Below are positions 35,420 through 44,289 of a stretch of 64,000 nucleotides of DNA, piece after piece. This stretch comes from an uncultured Albidovulum sp. (lineage in GTDB: Bacteria; Pseudomonadota; Alphaproteobacteria; Rhodobacterales; Rhodobacteraceae), in contig CAJYAD010000014.1 in the NCBI GenBank assembly GCA_913064775.1, positions 59,764 to 123,763 of the forward strand. Direction: 5' to 3'. Made by a program: the position numbers and the translations under genes. Below the pieces are notes generated by a model. It was not told the DNA's origin. It saw only the letters and a list, made by a program, of their open reading frames with translations, and ran no database searches. Position 1 is the first letter of the stretch, and each line of letters opens with the position of its first letter.

Positions 35420-38352
35420 TCCGCCGCCGTCAGGATCCGCCGCGAGGCCTTGGCCTGAGCGTCGTATTCCACCTGCCATTCGGACGGGCCGTTCGAGGGC
35501 GACACCTGCACCGCCGTGACCTTGTATTCGGGGCAGTTGGTCGCCCAGTCCGAGAAGTCGGTGGTGATCACGTTGGCCTGGGTCTCGGGGTGGTGGAAGG
35601 TGGTGTAGATCACCCCCGGCGCCACACGGTCGGTCACCTTGGCGCGCAGCGTCGTCTCGCCCGTGCGGCTGGCCAGACGGACGAAATCACCGTCGTGCAC
35701 GCCGCGATCCTCGGCGTCCTGAGGATGGATCTCCAGCAGGTCCTCGGGGTGCCAGGCGGTGTTGTCGGTGCGCCGGGTCTGGGCGCCCACGTTGTACTGG
35801 CTGAGGATCCGCCCCGTGGTCAGCAACAGCGGGAAGCGCGGCCCCACCTTTTCATCCGTCGCCACATATTCGGTGCGGATGAACTTGCCCTTGCCGCGCA
35901 CGAAGCCGTCGACATGCATGATCGGCGTGCCCTCGGGGCCGGTCTTGTCGTTGCAGGGCCACTGGACCGAGCCGTATTGGGCGATCCGCTCAAATGTGAC
36001 ATTGGCAAAGCTCGGGGTCGTTGCGGCGATCTCTTCCATCACCTCGGCGGGGTGGGTGTAGGTCCAGTTCGCGCCCATCGCATTGGCCAGCGCCTGGGTG
36101 ACTTCCCAATCGGCCAGGCCGGTCTTGGGCTTCATCACCTCGCGCACCAGATTGATGCGGCGTTCGGCGTTGGTAAACGTCCCGTCCTTTTCCAGGAAGG
36201 TCGAGCCGGGCAGGAAGACATGGGCGTAGTTCGCGGTCTCGTTCAGGAACAGGTCATGGACGATCACGCAGTCCATCGCCTTAAGCCCGGCCGCGACGTG
36301 ATGGGTGTCAGGATCCGATTGCAGGATGTCCTCGCCCTGGATGTAGATCCCCTTGAAGGTGCCCTCGACCGCGGCATCGAGCATGTTGTTGATCCGCAGT
36401 CCCGGCTCGTCGGAGATCTTGGTGCCCCAGAGCGATTCGAAGATCTCGCGCACCTCGGGGTTCTTGACGTGGCGGTAGCCCGGCAACTCATGCGGGAACG
36501 AGCCCATGTCGCACGAGCCCTGCACGTTGTTCTGGCCGCGCAGCGGGTTCACGCCGACGCCGGGCCGGCCGATGTTGCCGGTCAGCATGGCAAGGTTGGC
36601 GATGCCGATCACGGCGGTCGAGCCCTGGCTGTGCTCGGTCACGCCCAGCCCATAATAGATCGCGCCGTTGCCGCCGGTGGCGAACAGCCGCGCCGCGCCG
36701 CGCACCTCCGCCGCCGGAACGCCGGTCGCGGCTTCCAGCGCCTCGGGGCTGTTTTCCGGGGCCGAGACGAAATCGGCGTAATCCTGGAACTCGTCCCAAT
36801 CGCAGCGCTCGCGGATGAAGGCCTCATCCATCAGACCCTCGGTCACGATCACATGCGCCAGCGAGGTCAGCATCGCCACGTTGGTGCCGGGCAGCAGCGG
36901 CAGATGATGCGCGGCCTTGATATGGGGCGATTTCACCAGATCGATGCGGCGCGGGTCGATGACGATGATCTTCGCCCCCTGCCGCAGCCGTTTCTTCATG
37001 CGCGAGCCGAAGACCGGATGCGCATCGGTCGGGTTGGCGCCGATCACGATGATCACGTCGGAATGTTCGACCGAGTCGAAATCCTGCGTCCCGGCCGAGG
37101 TGCCGAAGGTCTGCCCCAGCCCGTAGCCGGTGGGCGAATGGCAGACCCGGGCGCAGGTATCGGTGTTGTTGTTGCCGAACACCTGACGGGTCAGCTTCTG
37201 CACCAGATAGGTTTCCTCATTGGTGCAGCGCGACGAGGTGATCACCCCGATCGAGTCCTTGCCGTGGGTCTCCTGCAGCCCGCGCAGGCGGGTCGCGGCG
37301 AAGCTGAAAGCCTCATCCCATTCGACCTCACGCCAGGGGTCTTCGACCTTGTCGCGGATCATCGGCTTCAGGATCCGGTCCTTGTGCTGGGCATAGCCCC
37401 AGGCGAAGCGGCCCTTCACGCAGCTATGGCCGCGGTTCGCCTTGCCGTCCTTCCAGGGCACCATGCGCACCAGTTCGTCACCGCGCATCTCGGCCTTGAA
37501 GGAACAGCCCACCCCGCAATAGGCGCAGGTGGTGATGACGCTGTGCTCGGGCACGCCGATCTCGATCACCGATTTTTCCTGCAAGGTGCCGGTCGGGCAG
37601 GCCTGCACGCAGGCGCCGCAGCTTACGCATTCCGAGCCGAGGAAATCGTCCGACGCCGTGCCGGCCGACACCCGGCTGTCCCAGCCCCGCCCCTGGATCG
37701 TCAGCGCGAAGGTGCCCTGCACCTCTTCGCAGGCCCGCACGCAGCGCGAGCAGACGATGCATTTCGACGGGTCATAGGTGAAATAGGGGTTGGATTCGTC
37801 CTTGGGCAGCCAGTCGGGGTTGCCCAGATCGCCCAGCGGCGTCCGGCCGCGCGCCCGCGCGTCACCCGCCGCCAGCGTGCCCGATCCGTCATCGTAATGG
37901 TTCGCGCCGGTCGTGTAGCGCACATCGCGCAGCCCCACCGCGCCCGCCACATCCTGCAATTCGCAATCGCCATTGGCGCCGCAGGTCAGGCAATCCAGCG
38001 GGTGGTCAGAAATGTAAAGTTCCATCACCCCGCGGCGCAGGGTCTTCAACTGGCCGGTCTGGGTGCGCACCACCATACCCGGCGCCACTGGCGTGGTGCA
38101 GGAGGCGGGCGTGCCCGCGCGGCCCTCGATCTCGACCAGACACATCCGGCAAGAGCCGAAGGCCTCGACCATGTCGGTGGCGCAAAGCTTCGGAATCGTG
38201 ATCCCGGTCTCTTTCGCCGCGCGCATGATCGAGGTGCCCTCGGGCACGGTGACGGCGAAGCCGTCGATCGTCAGCGTGACCAGCGTCTTCGACCGGCTGG
38301 CGGGGGTGCCGAAGTCCTGGTCCAGGCTTTCGGGAAGGATGAAGTCTTTCAT
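35416..38352 (-). CDS. fdsA: NAD-dependent formate dehydrogenase, alpha (catalytic) subunit
   Basis: 978-residue molybdenum bis-MGD subunit oxidising formate to CO2. N-terminal iron-sulfur part: [2Fe-2S] ligands Cys57, 68, 71, 85; His117-Cys121-124-130; two ferredoxin-type [4Fe-4S] sets (Cys198-201-204-208 and 242-245-248-252); then the cofactor-proximal cluster Cys276, 279, 283, 311. The molybdenum ligand is Cys404 followed by His405 in RVCHSPTGYG, the Cys-His pair essential in this family. The MGD-binding C-terminal domain is complete. A Cys rather than Sec codon is used. Overlaps fdsB by 4 bases. Cytoplasmic; no Tat signal. Confidence 0.97.
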   Translation of the reverse strand: MKDFILPESLDQDFGTPASRSKTLVTLTIDGFAVTVPEGTSIMRAAKETGITIPKLCATDMVEAFGSCRMCLVEIEGRAGTPASCTTPVAPGMVVRTQTGQLKTLRRGVMELYISDHPLDCLTCGANGDCELQDVAGAVGLRDVRYTTGANHYDDGSGTLAAGDARARGRTPLGDLGNPDWLPKDESNPYFTYDPSKCIVCSRCVRACEEVQGTFALTIQGRGWDSRVSAGTASDDFLGSECVSCGACVQACPTGTLQEKSVIEIGVPEHSVITTCAYCGVGCSFKAEMRGDELVRMVPWKDGKANRGHSCVKGRFAWGYAQHKDRILKPMIRDKVEDPWREVEWDEAFSFAATRLRGLQETHGKDSIGVITSSRCTNEETYLVQKLTRQVFGNNNTDTCARVCHSPTGYGLGQTFGTSAGTQDFDSVEHSDVIIVIGANPTDAHPVFGSRMKKRLRQGAKIIVIDPRRIDLVKSPHIKAAHHLPLLPGTNVAMLTSLAHVIVTEGLMDEAFIRERCDWDEFQDYADFVSAPENSPEALEAATGVPAAEVRGAARLFATGGNGAIYYGLGVTEHSQGSTAVIGIANLAMLTGNIGRPGVGVNPLRGQNNVQGSCDMGSFPHELPGYRHVKNPEVREIFESLWGTKISDEPGLRINNMLDAAVEGTFKGIYIQGEDILQSDPDTHHVAAGLKAMDCVIVHDLFLNETANYAHVFLPGSTFLEKDGTFTNAERRINLVREVMKPKTGLADWEVTQALANAMGANWTYTHPAEVMEEIAATTPSFANVTFERIAQYGSVQWPCNDKTGPEGTPIMHVDGFVRGKGKFIRTEYVATDEKVGPRFPLLLTTGRILSQYNVGAQTRRTDNTAWHPEDLLEIHPQDAEDRGVHDGDFVRLASRTGETTLRAKVTDRVAPGVIYTTFHHPETQANVITTDFSDWATNCPEYKVTAVQVSPSNGPSEWQVEYDAQAKASRRILTAAE

Positions 38353-39881
38353 TCGGCGGCCTCCTTCTGGCGCCCGGTGAACTCATCGGGAAAATGGGTG
38401 AGCGCGCTCATCACCGGGTAGGGCGTGAAGCCCCCCAGAGCGCAGAGCGAGCCGAGTTTCATGGTGTGGCACAGGTCGGTCAGCAGCGGGATGCCCGCGC
38501 CGTCGCCCGCCGCGATGCGGTCCAGCGTCTCGACGCCGCGCACCGCGCCGATCCGGCAGGGGGTACATTTGCCGCAGCTCTCGATGGCGCAGAATTCCAT
38601 CGCGAAGCGGGCCAGGGCCAACATGTCGGCGCTGTCGTCGAACACCGTCAGGCCAGCGTGGCCGACAAGCCCGTCCTTGCCTGCGAATTCCTCATAGCCG
38701 AACGGCGTGTCGAACAGATCGCGCGGGAAATAGGCGCCCAGGGGCCCGCCGACCTGCACCGCCTTGACCGGGCGGCCGGTGGCGGTACCGCCGCCGATCT
38801 CATCGACGATCTGGCCCAGCGTCAGGCCAAAGGCGCATTCATAAAGCCCGCCGTATTTGACGTTGCCGGCGATCTGCAGGGGGATCGTGCCGCGCGACCG
38901 GCCATGGCCGAAGTCCTTGTAGAACGCCGCGCCCTTTTCCAGGATCACCGGCACCGTCGCCAGGGAGATGACGTTGTTCACCACCGTGGGTTTGCCGAGG
39001 AACCCCTCCAGTGCCGGCAGCGGCGGCTTCGCCCGCACCACGCCACGCTTGCCCTCAAGGCTGTTCAGCAGCGAGGTCTCCTCGCCGCAGACATAGGCGC
39101 CCGCACCGACGCGCACCCACATGTCGAAGGCCTTGCCAGAGCCAAGCACGCTGTCGCCCAGCAACCCGCGGTCGCGCGCGATCTTCAGCGCGGCCCCCAT
39201 CACCTCGATCGCGTCGGGGTACTCGGAACGCAGATAGACATAGCCGCGCGTCGCGCCGGTGGCGATGCCGGCGATCGCCATGCCCTCGATCAGGGTGAAG
39301 GGGTCGCCTTCCATCAGCATCCGGTCGGCGAAGGTGGCGCTGTCGCCCTCGTCGGCGTTGCAGACGATGTATTTCTGCGTGGCCTGGGCGCCCGCGACCG
39401 TGCGCCACTTGATGCCAGTGGGAAAGCCCGCCCCGCCCCGGCCGCGCAGGCCAGATTCGGTGACCTCGGCGACGATCTGGTCGCCCGACATGTCCAGCGC
39501 CCGGCGCAGGCCGGTCAGGCCGCCATGGGCCTCGTAATCGTCCAGATCCAGCGGGTCGATCACGCCCACGCGGGCGAAGGTCAGCCGGGTCTGGCCCTTC
39601 ATCCAGGGCAGATCCTCGGTTTGGCCAAGCACCAGCGGGTGCTTGCCGAACTTGGCGTCGAACAGCGCCGCGACGTCACTGGCCGCGACCGGCCCGAAGG
39701 CGATACGGCCCGCGTCGGTCTCGACCTCGACCAGCGGCTCCAGCCAGATCATGCCGCGGCTGCCGTTGCGCACCAGCGTGATGTCGACGCCGCGCGTCTT
39801 GGCCTCGGCCTGAACGGCGTCGGCGACGGCATCGGCGCCCAGCGCCCGGGCGGCGGCATCGCGGGGGACGTAGATCTTCAT
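38349..39881 (-). CDS. fdsB: Formate dehydrogenase beta subunit (NADH-binding, NuoF-like)
   Basis: 510-residue subunit holding FMN, a [4Fe-4S] cluster and the NAD+ site. It is built like a NuoE-thioredoxin remnant (first 110 residues) fused to NuoF: RGRGGAGFPTGIKW (NADH/FMN glycine-rich loop), NADEGDSATFADR, GAGAYVCGEETSLLNSLEG and the cluster motif ESCGKCTPCRIG with a distant Cys in LGSLCALGG. It transfers electrons from the fdsA clusters to NAD+. Start overlaps the fdsG stop by one base (TGATG), stop overlaps fdsA by four. Confidence 0.97.
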   Translation of the reverse strand: MKIYVPRDAAARALGADAVADAVQAEAKTRGVDITLVRNGSRGMIWLEPLVEVETDAGRIAFGPVAASDVAALFDAKFGKHPLVLGQTEDLPWMKGQTRLTFARVGVIDPLDLDDYEAHGGLTGLRRALDMSGDQIVAEVTESGLRGRGGAGFPTGIKWRTVAGAQATQKYIVCNADEGDSATFADRMLMEGDPFTLIEGMAIAGIATGATRGYVYLRSEYPDAIEVMGAALKIARDRGLLGDSVLGSGKAFDMWVRVGAGAYVCGEETSLLNSLEGKRGVVRAKPPLPALEGFLGKPTVVNNVISLATVPVILEKGAAFYKDFGHGRSRGTIPLQIAGNVKYGGLYECAFGLTLGQIVDEIGGGTATGRPVKAVQVGGPLGAYFPRDLFDTPFGYEEFAGKDGLVGHAGLTVFDDSADMLALARFAMEFCAIESCGKCTPCRIGAVRGVETLDRIAAGDGAGIPLLTDLCHTMKLGSLCALGGFTPYPVMSALTHFPDEFTGRQKEAAE

Positions 39882-40351
39882 CAGCGCACCTCCGCCAGCA
39901 ATTCATCTACCCGGGCCTCATCGACCCGTCCGACGACGCGGCCGTCGACCATCGCGGCCGGGCCACAGGCACAAAGCCCAAGGCAGAAGACCGGCTCCAG
40001 CGTCACGGCGCCGTCCTGGGTGGTCTGGTGCCATTCAATGCCCAGCTTGCCGCGCGCATGGGCAGCCACGCGGTCCGCGCCCATCGCCTGACAGGCCTCG
40101 GCCCGGCAAAGTTTCAGCACATGGCGCCCGGCCTTGTCCTCGCGAAAGTCGTGGTAGAACGACATCACCCCATGCACCTCGGCGCGCGAAAGGTTCAGCT
40201 TGTCGGCGATCACCGGCAACGCATCGCGCGGGATATGGCCAAAGGCCGCCTGCACCGCGTGCAGGATGGGCAGCAAGGGCCCTTCGAGCGCCGCATGGTC
40301 GGCAATGATCTCTTCCACGCGGGACGCTATTTCTGGGCTGGGCTGCGCCAT
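39881..40351 (-). CDS. fdsG: Formate dehydrogenase gamma subunit (NuoE-like)
   Basis: 156-residue thioredoxin-like [2Fe-2S] subunit. Ligands are in LCRAEACQAMG and FCLGLCACGPAA, giving the C-x4-C and C-x3-C pattern of NuoE-type proteins. It completes the diaphorase half with FdsB. GGAGG is 6 bases before ATG 40351. First structural gene of the fds operon, with a promoter and LysR-type operator immediately upstream. Confidence 0.96.
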   Translation of the reverse strand: MAQPSPEIASRVEEIIADHAALEGPLLPILHAVQAAFGHIPRDALPVIADKLNLSRAEVHGVMSFYHDFREDKAGRHVLKLCRAEACQAMGADRVAAHARGKLGIEWHQTTQDGAVTLEPVFCLGLCACGPAAMVDGRVVGRVDEARVDELLAEVR

Positions 40352-40378
40352 GGGAAACCTCCGGATTATGTTCTGGTG

Positions 40379-40406
40379 GTTCTAGCCCCAACGATAGGCA
40401 AATCAA
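40379..40406 (-). promoter_or_regulatory. Promoter of the fds operon
   Basis: On the minus strand TTGATT (40401-40406), 16-base spacer, TAGAAC (40379-40384). It predicts a start near 40372, about 20 bases before the fdsG ATG. Confidence 0.6.
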
Positions 40407-40422
40407 TAGCGACTTACCGTTG

Positions 40423-40445
40423 CTTGATAGAGCGCGTCTATCAAG
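40423..40445. promoter_or_regulatory. LysR-type operator of the fds operon
   Basis: CTTGATAGA, GCGCG, TCTATCAAG: perfect 9-bp arms containing ATAG-N7-CTAT. Its centre is about 62 bases upstream of the predicted fdsG transcription start, the usual place for the recognition site of LysR activators. It lies between the lysR stop and fdsG. Confidence 0.7.
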
Positions 40446-40447
40446 CT

Positions 40448-41332
40448 TCAGGCGATACGGGCGATTTTGCTCGCATCCTCCAAAAGCGCCTCCAGCAGGG
40501 GTGTATGCGGCTCTCGCCAGGGGGCGATCAGGCCGACCTGGTGATGCGCGTCCGGGGCGCGGATCGGGATCGCGCAAATATCATCGCATTTGAAAAGATC
40601 CGCGACCGGCTCGGCGACGATTGAGGCCCAGCGGCCGGTCGCGACATGGGCCAGAAGCGCCAGCATCGAGTTCGATTCGATCTGCGCGTCGACCTCAACC
40701 CCGGCAGCGGCGAGGTGATGGTTCACGATCCGGCGGTTTTGCATGTTGCCGGTCAGCAGACACAGCCGCACCCCACCCAGATCCCCCCAACCGATCGAGG
40801 ACCGATCGGCCAGCGCCATGCCGCGCGTCACCAGCAATTGGTAGCTTTCGGAATAAAGCGGCACCCGCGCGACCCGGCCCAGCGGTTCGTTGTCCAGATA
40901 GGTGATGCCGGCGTCCAGCTCCAGATCCTCGATCTCCTTCAGGATCTCGATCGAGGTGCGCGAATAGATCATCACCCGGACATTGGGATGGCGCGCGGTG
41001 AAGGGATCGGTCAGCCGGGCGATCATCGGCAGCGCGGTGGGGATCACCCCGATGCGCAAGACGCCGGACAGTCCCTCGCGCACGGCGCGCATTTCCTCGC
41101 GCAGGGTACGGGCATCGCCGACGATCCGGCGCGCCCAGTCCAGCACCCGCAGCCCTTCGGGCGTAAGCCCCTGAAAGCGCGACCCGCGCCAGACCAGCTG
41201 CACGCCAAGCTGATCCTCCAGCTGCTTGATGGCGCTGGACAGGGTGGGCTGCGTCACCCCGCAAACCTCGGCCGCGCGGCCAAAATGCTTCTCTGCGGCC
41301 AGCGCCATGAACATCTCGAGCTTGTCGATCAA
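40448..41332 (-). CDS. fdsR: LysR-family regulator of the fds operon
   Basis: 294-residue LysR-type regulator. The N-terminal helix-turn-helix is KHFGRAAEVCGVTQPTLSSAIKQLE split over residues 15-39; the C-terminal co-inducer domain follows (GVLRIGVIPTALPMIARL onward). I start it at TTG 41332 because GGAGG is 5 bases upstream and MIDKLEMFMALAAEKHFGRA is the typical LysR start; the open frame upstream is Arg-rich noise. It precedes fdsG by about 100 bases on the same strand. A LysR gene called fdsR regulates the same operon in Cupriavidus, so the function is well supported; formate or a derived signal as inducer is inference. Confidence 0.88.
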   Translation of the reverse strand: MIDKLEMFMALAAEKHFGRAAEVCGVTQPTLSSAIKQLEDQLGVQLVWRGSRFQGLTPEGLRVLDWARRIVGDARTLREEMRAVREGLSGVLRIGVIPTALPMIARLTDPFTARHPNVRVMIYSRTSIEILKEIEDLELDAGITYLDNEPLGRVARVPLYSESYQLLVTRGMALADRSSIGWGDLGGVRLCLLTGNMQNRRIVNHHLAAAGVEVDAQIESNSMLALLAHVATGRWASIVAEPVADLFKCDDICAIPIRAPDAHHQVGLIAPWREPHTPLLEALLEDASKIARIA

Positions 41333-41552
41333 GGGGGCCTCCGCGGCTGGGCGCGGCCGGATTGCGCCGCGCCTTCGGTGTAGCACGCCGCGCGCGGCGC
41401 GGGAAACGGGGGGCGGGAAACGGGGCCGAAAGGGCCTTGCAGGGCGGCGCCAACACCGCAGACACCGCTTTTTCATCCGCTGCGACAAGATTCCTTGCCC
41501 CGGCACGCCCTGCCGCCTTGTCGCGCGGGTTGGCCCGGCTTACATCGGGACG

Positions 41553-42356
41553 ATGGCATTCACCTTTCTTCCAGGACGTTCCAAACCCACCGTCGCCGTG
41601 CTGCGCCTTCAGGGGGTCATCGCCACCGGCGGACGCCTTGGCGCGGGCATGAACGACGGCGTTCTTGCGCCGATGATCGAGCGCGCCTTTTCCAAGGGCC
41701 GGCCAAAGGCTGTGGCGCTGCTGATCAACTCTCCGGGCGGGTCGCCCGCGCAATCAAGCCTGATCGCCGCCCGCATTCGCCGCCTGGCCGAGGAAAAGCA
41801 GATCCCCGTGCATGCCTTCGTCGAGGACGTGGCGGCCTCGGGCGGCTATTGGCTGGCGACGGCGGCCGATCACATCTGGGCGGACGAGACCTCGATCCTC
41901 GGCTCGATCGGGGTGATCTCGTCAAGCTTCGGTTTCGCCGATTTCATCGCCCGCCACGGGATAGAGCGGCGCGTGCACACGGCGGGGAAATCGAAAAGCT
42001 TCCTTGACCCCTTCCGGCCCGAACGCCCCGAGGACGTGGAACGCCTGAAGGCACTGCACGCCCCCCTGCACGAGATTTTCATCGCCCAGGTCCGGGCGCG
42101 ACGCGGCGCGAAGCTGGACGCGGGCGAGGAACTTTTCGACGGCTCCTTCTGGCTGGGCGCCCGCGCGGTGCAATTGGGCCTGGCCGACGGCATTGCCCAT
42201 CTGGTGCCGAAGATGAAGGAGATCTACGGCGACAAGGTTCGGCTGCGCACCTATGGGCCAAGGCGCGGCCTGCTGCGCCGGCTGGGGACCGAGGCGCTGG
42301 CCAGTGCGGTCGCCGAGGTCGAGGAACGTTCCCTGATGGCGCGGTTCGGGCTGTGA
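41553..42356 (+). CDS. S49-family serine peptidase (SppA-like, short form)
   Basis: 267-residue peptidase of the ClpP-crotonase fold that clears signal peptides or small membrane peptides with a Ser/Lys dyad. Visible are LLINSPGGSPAQS, the nucleophile Ser96 in DVAASGGYWLA, ILGSIGVISSSFGF, and the probable general base Lys148 in GKSKSFLDPFRPE. No N-terminal membrane anchor is seen, unlike E. coli SppA, so it may be cytosolic or held by partners. Ribosome site is weak. Four bases separate it from a tiny membrane protein gene, suggesting co-expression. Confidence 0.9.
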   Translation: MAFTFLPGRSKPTVAVLRLQGVIATGGRLGAGMNDGVLAPMIERAFSKGRPKAVALLINSPGGSPAQSSLIAARIRRLAEEKQIPVHAFVEDVAASGGYWLATAADHIWADETSILGSIGVISSSFGFADFIARHGIERRVHTAGKSKSFLDPFRPERPEDVERLKALHAPLHEIFIAQVRARRGAKLDAGEELFDGSFWLGARAVQLGLADGIAHLVPKMKEIYGDKVRLRTYGPRRGLLRRLGTEALASAVAEVEERSLMARFGL

Positions 42357-42360
42357 CGCG

Positions 42361-42531
42361 ATGGTGAAATTCGTCACCTTCTTTCTGATCGCGATGCTGG
42401 TATTGGCGATGTTCGGGCGGCTGCGTGTGCCGGGCATGAAGGGGCGCAAGCTGTCGAAGCCCGGAAAATGCCGCCGCTGCGGGCGCTTTCGCATCGGCGC
42501 GGGCAAGTGCCAATGCGAGGACCGGCACTGA
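42361..42531 (+). CDS. Small membrane protein with zinc-ribbon tail (56 aa)
   Basis: MVKFVTFFLIAMLVLAMFG is a membrane helix; a basic linker (RLRVPGMKGRKLSKPGK) leads to CRRCGRFRIGAGKCQC, two Cys pairs resembling a zinc ribbon. The product is 56 residues. It starts 4 bases after the S49 peptidase stop and its own stop overlaps the exchanger start (TGATG), so three genes form one tight unit. No characterised family recognised. The layout suggests a membrane-tethered metal-binding adaptor for the peptidase or transporter; this is inference. Codon use matches the neighbours, supporting a real gene. Confidence 0.78.
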   Translation: MVKFVTFFLIAMLVLAMFGRLRVPGMKGRKLSKPGKCRRCGRFRIGAGKCQCEDRH

Positions 42532-43469
42532 TGTGGCAGGACATCCTCGCCGTCCTTGCCGGACTGGTGCTGTTGGTGGTGGCGGGCGATCTTCTGGTGC
42601 GCGGCGCGGTGAATTTGTCGCTGCGGCTGGGGATCCCCTCACTGATCGTGGGGCTGACGGTGGTGGCCTTCGGAACCTCGGCGCCCGAGCTTCTGGTCTC
42701 GGTCAAGGCGGTGCTGGACCACGCGCCGGGGATCGCGCTGGGCAATGTCGTCGGATCGAATATCGCCAACATCCTTCTGGTGCTGGGCATCCCGGCGGTG
42801 ATTTCGGTGATCCACGCGGGCGACGCCCATGCCAGGCGCAGCTATCTGACGATGCTGGCCGCAACGCTTCTGTTCATTCTGGTCGCCTTCCTCGGGCCGA
42901 TCCGCTGGCCGCATGCCCTGGTGCTGCTGGCCGGCCTGGGCCTGATGCTGTGGGACAATTATCGCAAGGCCAAGGCCCATCGCGTCGCCGAGGAAGTGGA
43001 TCTTGAGGGCGCCGATCCCGCCATGCCACTGTGGCGCATCGCGCTTTATACTGTGCTGGGCTTGATCGGCCTGCCGCTGGCGGCGGAGCTGCTGGTCGAC
43101 GGCGCGGTGGGCATCGCGCGGATCTACGACGTGTCGGAGACGGTGATCGGGCTGACGCTGGTGGCGATGGGCACCTCGTTGCCGGAACTGGCGACCTCGA
43201 TCACCGCGGCGCTGCGACGCGAGGCCGACGTGGCGATGGGCAATGTCATCGGCTCGAACGTCTTCAATCTGCTGGGGATCATCGGTGTCGCGGGCCTGAT
43301 CGGGCCGCTGCCGGTGCCTGCCTCGATGCTGAATTTCGACCTGTGGGCGATGCTGGCCGCGACGCTGGCGATGGCGCCCTTCGTGCTGGGCCGGCGCGAC
43401 ATCACCCGCAAATGGGGACTTGCGCTGATCGCGGGTTATGTCCTCTTCCTGGTCGCAGTGGTGCAGTAA
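42531..43469 (+). CDS. Na+/Ca2+ exchanger family protein (YrbG/CaxA-type)
   Basis: 312-residue membrane antiporter of the CaCA superfamily. The two inverted alpha repeats are complete: GLTVVAFGTSAPELLVSV with ALGNVVGSNIANILLVLG, and GLTLVAMGTSLPELATSI with AMGNVIGSNVFNLLGIIG. About ten helices with a short loop between halves. Expected to export Ca2+ (or another cation) against Na+ or H+. It overlaps the small zinc-ribbon gene by one base. Confidence 0.92.
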   Translation: MWQDILAVLAGLVLLVVAGDLLVRGAVNLSLRLGIPSLIVGLTVVAFGTSAPELLVSVKAVLDHAPGIALGNVVGSNIANILLVLGIPAVISVIHAGDAHARRSYLTMLAATLLFILVAFLGPIRWPHALVLLAGLGLMLWDNYRKAKAHRVAEEVDLEGADPAMPLWRIALYTVLGLIGLPLAAELLVDGAVGIARIYDVSETVIGLTLVAMGTSLPELATSITAALRREADVAMGNVIGSNVFNLLGIIGVAGLIGPLPVPASMLNFDLWAMLAATLAMAPFVLGRRDITRKWGLALIAGYVLFLVAVVQ

Positions 43470-43480
43470 GAGGAGCCGGG

Positions 43481-44269
43481 ATGGAGCCGGGACGGGCATT
43501 GGTGACGGGCGCGGCGAAACGGCTGGGTCGGGCGATGGCGCTGTATCTGGGCGCGCGCGGCTTCGACGTGGCGGTGCATTACGCGGGCTCGGCCGAGGCC
43601 GCCGCCGACACCGCAGCCGAGCTGCGCGCCATGGGCCGCCGGGCCGAGGCGCTGCAAGCCGACCTTCTGGACGAGAACGCGACCGAGGCGCTGGTGGGCC
43701 GGGCGGCCGACGCGCTGGGCGGGCCGCTGACGGTGCTGGTCAACAACGCCTCGATCTTCGACTACGACAACGTCCACAGCATGACCCGCGACAGCTGGGA
43801 CCGGGCGCTGGGATCGAACCTGCGTGCGCCGGTGCAGCTGACCCAGGCCTTCGCGGCCCAGGCGCCCAAGGCGGGCACGGATGCGCGGGGCGAGCCGCTG
43901 GCCCGCGCCCTGGTGGTCAACATGATCGATCAGAGGGTGCTGAAACCGACCCCCGAGTTCATGTCCTACACGATCGCCAAGATGGGGCTTTGGGCCTTCA
44001 CCCGGACGGCCGCCCAGGGGCTGGCCCCCGACATCCGGATCAACGCCATCGGCCCCGGCCCGACGCTGCAGGGCGCCCGCCAGACCGAAGACCACTTCGC
44101 CCGCCAGCGCGCCGCGACCGTGCTGGGCCGCGGCGCGGGACCCGAGGATATCACCGCCGCGCTGGGCTATTTCCTGGATGCCGACGGCGTGACGGGGCAA
44201 CTATTGTGCCCCGATGGCGGCCAACATCTTGCCTGGCAAACCCCCGACATCCTGGGCGTTGAGCCCTGA
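43481..44269 (+). CDS. Short-chain dehydrogenase, pteridine-reductase-like (FolM/PTR1 group)
   Basis: 262-residue SDR. ALVTGAAKRLGRAMALYLG has the Arg in the NADPH loop typical of FolM/PTR1; LVNNASIFDYD is the NNA motif, and SYTIAKMGLWAFTR the YxxxK active site. The C-terminal GPGPTLQGARQ region also fits pteridine reductases, which reduce dihydromonapterin or dihydrofolate. It starts 11 bases after the exchanger stop behind GAGGAG. No folate gene is nearby, so the substrate stays tentative. Confidence 0.87.
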   Translation: MEPGRALVTGAAKRLGRAMALYLGARGFDVAVHYAGSAEAAADTAAELRAMGRRAEALQADLLDENATEALVGRAADALGGPLTVLVNNASIFDYDNVHSMTRDSWDRALGSNLRAPVQLTQAFAAQAPKAGTDARGEPLARALVVNMIDQRVLKPTPEFMSYTIAKMGLWAFTRTAAQGLAPDIRINAIGPGPTLQGARQTEDHFARQRAATVLGRGAGPEDITAALGYFLDADGVTGQLLCPDGGQHLAWQTPDILGVEP

Positions 44270-44289
44270 TCCTGCGGCAAGATGGGCGC

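Noticed and set aside
35590..38421. 943-codon open frame opposite fdsA
   Set aside because: Same reason; fdsA has full-length cluster and molybdenum motifs, the opposite frame has none.
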